Assembly: GCA_002428265.1 (NCBI GenBank)
Contig: DIUR01000002.1
Coordinates: forward strand, 1 to 59,328
From: Bacteriovoracaceae bacterium UBA6153
Lineage (GTDB): Bacteria; Bdellovibrionota; Bacteriovoracia; Bacteriovoracales; Bacteriovoracaceae
Direction: 5' to 3'
DNA length: 59,328 bases
Shown here: piece after piece, positions 53,094 through 59,328 of the stretch
Layout: every line of letters starts with the position of its first letter
Numbering within the stretch: the first letter of the stretch is position 1
Position numbers and translations under genes: made by a program
The notes under the pieces: model-generated
Seen by the model: only the letters and a program-made list of their open reading frames with translations
Databases searched by the model: none
Told to the model about the DNA's origin: nothing

Positions 53094-54060
53094 AAAATTT
53101 AATTTCGTTCTTCTTGGATTTACTCGCGAAACAGTTGAGTGGGCACCTTCTCTCAACGCTTATGCAGTAGAAGATTATGGCTGTGACGGAGTTGAAGAGT
53201 TTTCATTAGAAGAAGCAAGGGTTGATGCTATCCTTGGAGAAAGAGCTTATTCAGGGGGAGATATTCCTGAGAGTTTGATTGATGAAGTACAGGCAGCCAT
53301 TGTTGATCAGGATAACTTCACTTATAAATACTTTTTTTACCAAGGTGATTTTGAAACTAACTCAGCAGAGTTTGTCTTTTTTATAAAACAAAATTATCCA
53401 GAAATTTCACTCTTCACTGCTCAAAGAGATTTTGAAGACTGGAATGCCGAATGGAAGAAATTTTATAATCCAATTTATGTTTCATCTAACCTGGAAATTA
53501 TTCCAGAATGGATGAGTGATACTCACGTTAACAAATCTACAACTCAAGTTTATATCTATCCAGGGATGGGGTTTGGCACAGGCACACATGAGACGACTTT
53601 TTTGTGTCTAGTCTTATTTGATAAAATTCAAAATGAACTAAACTCAAATGACACTTGTCTTGATTTTGGATGTGGGTCCGGCATTCTTGGAATTGCTGCA
53701 ATGAAAACCAAGAAACTCAAAACTCACTTTTGTGATATCGATAGAAGTGCTTTAGAAAACTGTACACAAAATCTTGTTCTTAATTTCGAAGGACAAAATC
53801 TTGAAGGAACAGAGTTAATTATCAGAGATAGATATCAGCCTAAAAAATATAATGTTGTTTTCGCGAATATTCTTGAGCACGTCCTCATCAGTGAAAAACC
53901 AAGTATTACTGCTTCTGTCGCTAATGGTGGATACCTGATTGTCTCAGGAATTCTTAATCACCAGGTAGAAAACATCATAAAAAACTATTCGCATATGGAT
54001 GAAGTTTCAGTTGCTACAAAAGGTGATTGGAGTGCCATTTTATTTAAGGATAGAACTTGA
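53083..54060 (+). CDS. prmA: Ribosomal protein L11 methyltransferase
   Basis: 325 residues from GTG at 53083. N-terminal substrate domain, then IYPGMGFGTGTHETTFLCL and the SAM loop CLDFGCGSGILGIAAMK, with VFANILEHVLI in the catalytic region. These are PrmA motifs. It trimethylates ribosomal protein L11 at several sites. The length is slightly above E. coli PrmA (293), mainly in the N-terminal domain. Followed with a 4-base overlap by rsmE, a usual partner. Confidence 0.9.
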   Translation: MENKKFNFVLLGFTRETVEWAPSLNAYAVEDYGCDGVEEFSLEEARVDAILGERAYSGGDIPESLIDEVQAAIVDQDNFTYKYFFYQGDFETNSAEFVFFIKQNYPEISLFTAQRDFEDWNAEWKKFYNPIYVSSNLEIIPEWMSDTHVNKSTTQVYIYPGMGFGTGTHETTFLCLVLFDKIQNELNSNDTCLDFGCGSGILGIAAMKTKKLKTHFCDIDRSALENCTQNLVLNFEGQNLEGTELIIRDRYQPKKYNVVFANILEHVLISEKPSITASVANGGYLIVSGILNHQVENIIKNYSHMDEVSVATKGDWSAILFKDRT

Positions 54061-54752
54061 GAGCGATCTTCCACTCATTTGATTCCATAGAAGCTTCCGA
54101 AGTATTAATTATTTCTGGAGATGCTGCTCACCACTTAAATGTTGTACGCGTGAAGGCCGGTGAGAAAATCATTATTTTAAATGGAAAGGGAATCAAGCTT
54201 GGCGGTGAAGTTAAAGTGATTACTAAAAATTTGGTGGAAATTTTTGTTTCATCAAAAGAAGTACTAGAAAGAGGCCATGAGCTTTCCCTGGCGATTGCAA
54301 ACCCTAAAAAAGACGCATTTGAAGATATTCTAAAGATGGCGGTAGAGCTTGGTATCAAAGATATCTATCCAATGTCTTCTGAGTTTTCTCAATACGATTA
54401 TGTAGAAAGTGATAGAGTGCAAAGAATCCTGGAAAGTGCTCTCATTCAATCGAACAATCCTTTTTTTCCTATTATTCATGAGCAGGTTAAGCTTTCTGAT
54501 TTTTTAAATACCTATCAAGACACGCTCGTATTTTTTAATTCTAAAACATCAGAAGGCCCAGCATCAAATTTGAAAGATCTGTATAAAAAAACAATTCTTA
54601 TTGGCCCTGAAGGGGGTTTTTCTCCTTCTGAGGTGTCGTTGATACTGAAATTTTCGAAAATTCACGAGATCCACTTACCTACTCCCATTTTAAGAGCTCC
54701 GACAGCCGTCGCATCTTCGGTAGGTTATTTACTGGCCGGACAAAATTCGTAA
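54057..54752 (+). CDS. rsmE: 16S rRNA (uracil-1498-N3)-methyltransferase RsmE
   Basis: 231 residues. A small N-terminal PUA-like domain is followed by a SPOUT methyltransferase: LAIANPKKDAFEDILKMAVELG, LIGPEGGFSPSEV with the knot, and LPTPILRAPTAVASSVGYLLA. It methylates U1498 in helix 44. The start is a TTG within the prmA stop (TTGA overlap), unusual but supported by the length and coupling. Confidence 0.9.
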   Translation: MRAIFHSFDSIEASEVLIISGDAAHHLNVVRVKAGEKIIILNGKGIKLGGEVKVITKNLVEIFVSSKEVLERGHELSLAIANPKKDAFEDILKMAVELGIKDIYPMSSEFSQYDYVESDRVQRILESALIQSNNPFFPIIHEQVKLSDFLNTYQDTLVFFNSKTSEGPASNLKDLYKKTILIGPEGGFSPSEVSLILKFSKIHEIHLPTPILRAPTAVASSVGYLLAGQNS

Positions 54753-54831
54753 CTTTAACAGCTAAAATATCATTGATGCTTTGTATTGTTTGTGGGATTC
54801 TTTAAAAAGAAACACTTAAATCAGGTAGAGC

Positions 54832-55605
54832 ATGAATAAAGAGCATAATTCAACAACGCCAGTAAAATCTTCTCCACCAATTCAAATTGATCTTGATGAA
54901 TTTCAAATCAGTGAAGATACATTTAAGCCTATGACTAAGGGTCTTGGTTTTCACCAGGATACAAAACGCCCTTCATTTAAGCCTTCTCCGAAAGAAACTA
55001 AAAATTTTGGTGCAGCAAAATCGCCGGTAAATCCAGCGTTAAATTCATTGCCGACATCATTAAGCCAGTCTGCCACTAAAGCAGTGATCAATAATCATAT
55101 GCCGTCTGGCCTTGAAGCTTTTTATGGAGCTAAGCCAGTTGAGGTTCAAACTCAGAATCTTTTTGAACGTCCGATTAAAGAAGAAATTAAAAAAGAAAAA
55201 ACATCAACATTAAAAAATGCCCCCCAAACATTGCAGTTTATGGCATGGGTCATTGATGTTTGTGTAATTTTGAGTTTTGTTGCACTTACAGGAGCACTTT
55301 TAGTATTTGCTTCTGGTATTGAGTTCAATATGTATTCTCGCTTGATTTCTCCTCAAGACTTAGCAATGTTTGCAGCAGCAATTTTCTCTATTTATTACGT
55401 GCTTTATTTCACGATATTGGATTTGAGTGCATCTCCTGGAAAAACAATTTTTTCTCTGAGATTAGTTAAAGCAGATGGCGGCGAAGTCAGTGTGAAACAT
55501 ACTTTTGCCCGTGCTTTAATTTCTCTTTGCTCTGGCGTTGCTCTATTTCTCCCTATGCTACTCGATTTTCAGGGAAGACTCTCTGAAACTAAAGTGGTGA
55601 AGTAA
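54832..55605 (+). CDS. RDD-family membrane protein with a disordered N-terminus
   Basis: 257 residues. Residues 1-~130 are hydrophilic, Ser/Pro/Lys-rich and likely disordered (KPSFKPSPKETKNFG). The RDD domain (~134-257) has LQFMAWVIDVCVILSFVAL, two further helices and SPGKTIFSLRLVKADGGEV, with FARALI near the end. RDD proteins are membrane proteins of varied function, including possible transport. It overlaps rfaE2 by 1 base (TAATG). Confidence 0.85.
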   Translation: MNKEHNSTTPVKSSPPIQIDLDEFQISEDTFKPMTKGLGFHQDTKRPSFKPSPKETKNFGAAKSPVNPALNSLPTSLSQSATKAVINNHMPSGLEAFYGAKPVEVQTQNLFERPIKEEIKKEKTSTLKNAPQTLQFMAWVIDVCVILSFVALTGALLVFASGIEFNMYSRLISPQDLAMFAAAIFSIYYVLYFTILDLSASPGKTIFSLRLVKADGGEVSVKHTFARALISLCSGVALFLPMLLDFQGRLSETKVVK

Positions 55606-56066
55606 TGGAGACTCTTTCTCCTGAGACTAAAAAATTCCTGGAAGAAAATAAAAACAAAAAAATTGTTTTCACTAATGGCTGCTTTGATATTCTTCATCTT
55701 GGCCATGTTGAGTATTTAAACGAAGCAAAGTCTCAAGGTGACGTTTTAATCGTTGCTATCAATTCAGATGCAAGTGTCAGAGAGCTTAAAGGGCCTGATA
55801 GACCGATTAATAATGAAGCTGATAGGGGCAACATGCTTCTAAATTTAAGAGCGGTTGATTGCGTTCAAGTTTTCACTGAGAAAACACCTCTGGAAATTAT
55901 CAAATTAATTAAACCAAATATACTTGTGAAAGGTGGCGACTGGAGACCGGATCAAATAGTTGGTTCAGATTTCGTATTATCATTGGGAGGCACAGTGAAA
56001 AGCCTCATGTTTAAAGACGGATATTCTACTAGTAACCTGATCAAAGCTGTCCAAGGCAAAAAGTAA
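55605..56066 (+). CDS. rfaE2: D-glycero-beta-D-manno-heptose 1-phosphate adenylyltransferase
   Basis: 153 residues, equal to the C-terminal domain of HldE. The nucleotidyltransferase motif is TNGCFDILHLGHVEYL, followed by NSDASVRELKGPDRPIN, VKGGDWRPDQIVGSDFV and DGYSTSNLI. It activates heptose for LPS core synthesis, so the outer membrane carries LPS with heptose. The kinase domain (RfaE1) is a separate gene not seen here. Confidence 0.94.
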   Translation: METLSPETKKFLEENKNKKIVFTNGCFDILHLGHVEYLNEAKSQGDVLIVAINSDASVRELKGPDRPINNEADRGNMLLNLRAVDCVQVFTEKTPLEIIKLIKPNILVKGGDWRPDQIVGSDFVLSLGGTVKSLMFKDGYSTSNLIKAVQGKK

Positions 56067-56188
56067 GAGTAATTTCATCAAGAATTATTTTTTATTAAGT
56101 CACTAAATTCATACAAAACACATCAATACCCGATTAGTTTTCTCCAATGAAAATATGGAAAATACTGCCTAATTTTTGAAGAAAATAC

Positions 56189-56216
56189 TTTAGTTTGTTT
56201 TTACTACTCCGATATT
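56189..56216 (+). promoter_or_regulatory. Sigma-28 (FliA)-type promoter of the flagellin gene
   Basis: TTTAGTTT (56189-56196) and CCGATATT (56209-56216) with a 12-base spacer match the flagellar consensus TAAAGTTT-N11-13-GCCGATAA closely. Transcription would start near 56223, giving a leader of about 98 nt. Confidence 0.75.
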
Positions 56217-56301
56217 CAAAGCATGCATCGGATGGGACTGATGCAGACAAAAACAAAGATTCATACAAGGCTGTTTGAATCTAAATTTTAAGGAGGAAGG
56301 T

Positions 56302-56319
56302 ATGATTCTAGGAGATTAG
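56302..56319 (+). CDS. Five-codon leader ORF before flagellin (MILGD)
   Basis: ATG at 56302 follows a very strong AAGGAGGAAGG site by about 1-6 bases; the frame MILGD ends at TAG, one base before the flagellin ATG. The flagellin ribosome binding site (CTAGGAG) lies inside it. Translation of the mini-ORF could open or feed the flagellin start. Alternatively the strong site merely raises ribosome loading. Confidence 0.4.
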   Translation: MILGD

Positions 56320-56320
56320 T

Positions 56321-57154
56321 ATGGGATTAAGAATTGCAACAAACACACAATCATTAAGAGCACAGACATCAATGAACAAAGTAGAGGCTCAGAAATCTGA
56401 CTCTCTAGCGAAATTGTCTTCGGGTTCAAGAATTAATAAAGCTGGTGACGATGCAGCAGGTTTAGCGATCTCGGAAAAGTTAAAAGCTAACATCCGTGGT
56501 TCACAACAAGCTACAAGAAACGCTGGTGATGGTATCTCGATGATTCAGACTGCAGAGGGTGGATTAAACGAAGTTTCGAACGTTCTTATTAGATTAAGAG
56601 AACTTTCGGTACAGGCCGCTTCTGATACAGTTGGTGACACTGAAAGAAAGTTTGCTGACCTTGAATTTCAACATTTAACTCAGGAAGTAGAAAGAATTGC
56701 AGCATCTACTCAGTTTAACGGAAAATCTCTGTTAAGCGGTGAAGGTGACGATATGGAGTTTCAAGTTGGTATCATGAACGACGCGAAAAATGACCGTCTT
56801 TCATATAAGCCACAGGATTCTTCTGCAAGAGCTGCTGATTTAGGTATTGCGAGCCTTGGTGTACAAACTAAAGCAGATGCACAAGAGAACTTAGAAAAAA
56901 TCGACTCTGCGATCAATGGTGTAAACGGTAACCGTGCTTCACTAGGTGCTCTACAGAATAGATTACAGTCAACGATTTCTAACTTGGAAACAAGAACTGA
57001 AAACCTGGCTGCAGCTAACTCTCGTATCAGAGATACTGACGTAGCTGCTGAATCTGCAGAACTTGCGAAAGCAAACATTCTGTCAGCTGCTTCAACTTCG
57101 GTTCTTGCTCAGGCAAACCAGTCTGGATCAAGCGCTCTAAAGCTGATTGGTTAA
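56321..57154 (+). CDS. fliC: Flagellin
   Basis: 277 residues. The N-terminal D0/D1 part GLRIATNTQSLRAQTSMNK, with KLSSGSRINKAGDDAAGLAI, and the C-terminal part VAAESAELAKANILSAAST, ending QANQSGSSALKLIG, are conserved flagellin regions. The variable D2/D3 domain is nearly absent, so this is a short flagellin as in other deltaproteobacteria-like bacteria. Expressed from a sigma-28-type promoter, monocistronic with its own terminator. Predators such as Bdellovibrio have several flagellin genes; only one is in this window. Confidence 0.97.
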   Translation: MGLRIATNTQSLRAQTSMNKVEAQKSDSLAKLSSGSRINKAGDDAAGLAISEKLKANIRGSQQATRNAGDGISMIQTAEGGLNEVSNVLIRLRELSVQAASDTVGDTERKFADLEFQHLTQEVERIAASTQFNGKSLLSGEGDDMEFQVGIMNDAKNDRLSYKPQDSSARAADLGIASLGVQTKADAQENLEKIDSAINGVNGNRASLGALQNRLQSTISNLETRTENLAAANSRIRDTDVAAESAELAKANILSAASTSVLAQANQSGSSALKLIG

Positions 57155-57182
57155 TTTGTCTAAAAAACATTCTTAAAAAATG

Positions 57183-57208
57183 GGGCTTCCGAAAGGAAGC
57201 CCTTTTTG
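57183..57208 (+). terminator. Terminator after flagellin
   Basis: Stem GGGCTTCC/GGAAGCCC with a GAAA loop and five T. The upstream A run makes it work for the convergent gene as well. Confidence 0.92.
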
Positions 57209-57211
57209 TTT

Positions 57212-58159
57212 TTAGTTTTTGATTCTACTTATAAGACCTGGAGTGAAGTAGTTATGAAATTTTTCATAAACTGATTGAGTCGCTTCTTCAAATTTCTTCA
57301 TATCTTCTTTTGATAGAGAAACAATCTCAATTCCTTCAGATTTCGCTTTAATTTTTGCTTCTTCCCCATCTTTAATTGACTCCGCTCTTTCTTCGCGAGC
57401 AGCATAAACAGCTGACTCTCTCATTAATGTTTGCAGCTCAGGGTCAAGAGAGTTCCAGAAATCTTTTTGAATGATCATTGAAGTAAGAAATAAACTATGT
57501 TGAGTATCGTTCATAACTGTTGAAAATTTATTTTGCTCAAGAGGATAAACTCTTGGCCATGCACTTTCTCCACCTACAAAAAGGCCATCGGCCACACCTT
57601 CGTTGATTTCTTCCAGCTCACGAGCAACCGGAATAGCACCTACTGATCTAAACGTTTCCATCGCAAATGGATTTTTGTTAGATCTAATTGATGTATTTTT
57701 AAAATCCTCAAGTGTCCTAATTGCTTTATTGGCCGGGATCATTCTAAATCCACCAGAATAAGTGAATGCTAATCCTAAGACATTTGATTTTTCAGAAAGA
57801 CTTGCAAGAAGCTCATTACCTACTTCACCTTCTAGAACGTCTTGAGCATGATCGTGGTCCTTGAAAAGAAAAGGCATGTCGAGCACGTGCATATCCGAGC
57901 TGTATTTTTCGGCAAGCCATGTTGTATACATCTGACTCATTTCGATTTTACCAGTATTCATTAAATCGAGTAAGTCATGCTTTGTGACTTCAACACCATT
58001 ATTATATCTCTCTGAGTACTGACTTAAAGTCATGATTTCGATTTCAATTTTTTGCTTAGTCGATTTTGAGTTAATTGCCTTTGCGAATGAAGCAGCAGCT
58101 CTAATAAAAAGACTTAATGGTTCGTGAGCAATAACCCAACGGATGTTGATTGTTTTCAT
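57212..58159 (-). CDS. TRAP-type solute-binding protein (DctP family) without a signal peptide
   Basis: 315 residues. The DctP fold is evident: VIAHEPLSLFIRAAASFAKAI, IEMSQMYTTWLAEKYSSDMH, VLDMPFLFKDHDHAQDV, TYSGGFRMIPANKAIRT and LEDFKNTSIRSNKNPFAMETF with the conserved Arg. The protein starts MKTINIRWVIAHEP, directly in the mature domain, so no signal peptide is present; AGGAGAA lies 6 bases before the ATG, which confirms the start. Such a protein would stay in the cytoplasm. No DctQ/DctM genes are near. It follows the oxygenase gene by 8 bases in one operon. Confidence 0.85.
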   Translation of the reverse strand: MKTINIRWVIAHEPLSLFIRAAASFAKAINSKSTKQKIEIEIMTLSQYSERYNNGVEVTKHDLLDLMNTGKIEMSQMYTTWLAEKYSSDMHVLDMPFLFKDHDHAQDVLEGEVGNELLASLSEKSNVLGLAFTYSGGFRMIPANKAIRTLEDFKNTSIRSNKNPFAMETFRSVGAIPVARELEEINEGVADGLFVGGESAWPRVYPLEQNKFSTVMNDTQHSLFLTSMIIQKDFWNSLDPELQTLMRESAVYAAREERAESIKDGEEAKIKAKSEGIEIVSLSKEDMKKFEEATQSVYEKFHNYFTPGLISRIKN

Positions 58160-58167
58160 AATTTCTC

Positions 58168-58773
58168 CTATGAAATATTTGTAAGCAAGTGTTCTGGTAT
58201 TTTTTTATCAAAACTAATTTGTAGATTCAGCCTCAGGTCGGTGACATATTCAACGGAGTGAATAATCCTGGTGTTCATGATGTACCAGCAGTTAAAAGGT
58301 CCCTTAACCCAATCTATCAGCTCTAAATGAGATCCTCTTTCAGAAGTTGTCATGCGATCTCTATAAAGAGCTTGATTTTTTTCCTTCCAAAAACAAAGTG
58401 TAGAGTCATCGCCACCAGCTTTTATATTATAAAGAAGCACATAGTCTCTGGTTACATCAGTATGTGGCAGTTGAGGCTCATCAAAAAACATAACTCCCGA
58501 GTTGCTGTGCTGAAAATCTCTAGTGATATTTTCTTCAATCCATGATTTGAACTCATCTTTAAAGTGCTGCCTCATGTTTCGATTAGAGGCCATGGGTTGA
58601 ATCCAATCGTAAGATTGATTTTTCCAATCTCCATTTCTTTTTATCCCTACAAATTTTTTATCATCGGGTGAAAAAATCTCAACTTCCGGTCTATACTCCT
58701 CGTTAATATTTTGAGTGAGCGATATTGGCGGATGTGGTAAATGAGGGAGAAGTTTGTATGTCCACTCTTTCAT
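58168..58773 (-). CDS. Putative Fe(II)/2-oxoglutarate-dependent oxygenase
   Basis: 201 residues. HTDVTRDYVLLYNIKAGG gives an HxD pair (about residue 108-110) and IIHSVEYVTDLRLNLQIS gives the distal His with an Arg nine residues later, the arrangement of a double-stranded beta-helix Fe(II)/2-oxoglutarate enzyme. PEVEIFSPDDKKFVG and the aspartate-rich start are unassigned. Its start overlaps the end of the transporter gene by about 71 bases, longer than usual, yet AAGGAT lies 7 bases upstream and no other start gives a full domain. Likely substrate: the compound imported by the transporter or bound by the DctP protein. Confidence 0.6.
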   Translation of the reverse strand: MKEWTYKLLPHLPHPPISLTQNINEEYRPEVEIFSPDDKKFVGIKRNGDWKNQSYDWIQPMASNRNMRQHFKDEFKSWIEENITRDFQHSNSGVMFFDEPQLPHTDVTRDYVLLYNIKAGGDDSTLCFWKEKNQALYRDRMTTSERGSHLELIDWVKGPFNCWYIMNTRIIHSVEYVTDLRLNLQISFDKKIPEHLLTNIS

Positions 58774-59328
58774 GGTTTTTATCCTTAAATTTTTCTCTGG
58801 TATTCTTCAGTACGCTTATTGCGAGAAAAGCAGTTATAAGATCCAGAGTAATGATGATGTAGAAGACAAGATTCCAACTGCCGATTTGCTCACGCAAGAG
58901 TGCCGCGAGCGGCCCTCCTAAAATTGAGCCAATTCCTACAGATGTATATAAAAAACCAAAATTTACGCTGGCGTTTTTTTCTCCAAAGGTATCTGTACAT
59001 AGTGCCGGAAAAATCGAGAATATTTCTCCCCACGCCAGAAAAACTAAACCAGATAAGATGATGAATAGGACTGGATTATGAAGTTGCGTAAACCAGACAT
59101 ACATAAAAATGGCTTCAAGGAAAAAAGCAATTGCTAAAGTTTTCTCTCTTCCAATTTTGTCTGAGATCATTCCAAATAAAATTCTACTGAACCCATTGGT
59201 AATTCTATCGACCATCAAAGCAAGTGGAAGAGCTGCCATTCCAAACATAATGATTTCTGATCCAATTCCATATTCTTTAGCGATAACGGCAATATTAGAA
59301 GTGATCATCATTCCGCAAGTCGCAATCA
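58703..59328 (-). CDS. MFS transporter, oxalate/formate-antiporter (OFA) type, partial
   Basis: The frame is open through the window edge at 59328, so the N-terminal half is missing; about 207 residues are visible. Six membrane helices appear, with the loop DRITNGFSRILFGMISDKIGREK (MFS signature region), SVNFGFLYTSVGIGSILGGPL and a hydrophilic tail. FIILSGLVFLAWGEIFSIFPALCTDTFG resembles OFA-family proteins that exchange oxalate, formate or related carboxylates. The substrate cannot be told from this half. It is the first gene of the cluster with the oxygenase and DctP protein. Confidence 0.8.
   Translation of the reverse strand, partial: IATCGMMITSNIAVIAKEYGIGSEIIMFGMAALPLALMVDRITNGFSRILFGMISDKIGREKTLAIAFFLEAIFMYVWFTQLHNPVLFIILSGLVFLAWGEIFSIFPALCTDTFGEKNASVNFGFLYTSVGIGSILGGPLAALLREQIGSWNLVFYIIITLDLITAFLAISVLKNTREKFKDKNHERVDIQTSPSFTTSANIAHSKY

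Overview
The window reads as an AT-rich, flagellated, Gram-negative chromosome. It has a porin with a signal peptide, a heptose adenylyltransferase, lipoproteins, a DNPR-type MurE (meso-diaminopimelate peptidoglycan) and a flagellin. MglA/MglB-like polarity genes behind dnaX-recR, several small RRM RNA-binding proteins, an FtsI with a PASTA tail and an RNase J point to the old deltaproteobacterial group. Bdellovibrionota, perhaps the Bacteriovoracia, is my best guess; it is inferred from gene content and not proven.

Layout. 1-3.1 kb holds a membrane protein cut by the window edge and then a decay zone with three broken genes: a lipoprotein, a metallo-beta-lactamase-fold fragment and an IS110 transposase. 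3.6-9.6 kb holds three small RRM proteins, a secreted HEXXH protein with a small partner, an orphan OmpR-type regulator, a CPXCG zinc protein and an RhlE-like helicase. 9.7-13.4 kb is a MoxR-DUF58-transglutaminase operon. 13.4-19.6 kb is mixed: a TauE/SafE permease, pstS, a porin, tadA, a HAD phosphatase and a lipoprotein hydrolase. 19.6-23.5 kb has the SRP RNA followed by dnaX-ybaB-recR-mglB-like-mglA.

24.8-48.6 kb is the cell-wall and division (dcw) cluster: mtnP-rsmH-ftsL-ftsI-murE-murF-mraY-murD, a terminator, a hipBA toxin-antitoxin pair, then ftsW-murC, three tandem membrane-anchored SGNH-hydrolase paralogues, and murB-ftsQ-like-ftsA-ftsZ. murG, ddl and mraZ are absent from this stretch. 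The MurD has lost several catalytic signature residues that its three sister Mur ligases in the same operon keep. The SGNH triplet, the altered MurD and the hipBA insertion are the most unusual content and may form a lineage-specific envelope-modifying module.

48.6-59.3 kb has a B-box zinc protein with RNase J and uridine kinase, an orphan peptide-binding protein with prmA and rsmE, an RDD protein with rfaE2, a flagellin with a sigma-28-like promoter and a five-codon leader ORF, and at the end a cluster of an OFA-type MFS transporter (cut by the window edge), a putative Fe(II)/2-oxoglutarate oxygenase and a TRAP-type solute-binding protein that lacks a signal peptide. Coordinates and residue numbers were worked out by hand from the sequence; family calls are by motif recognition without database search.
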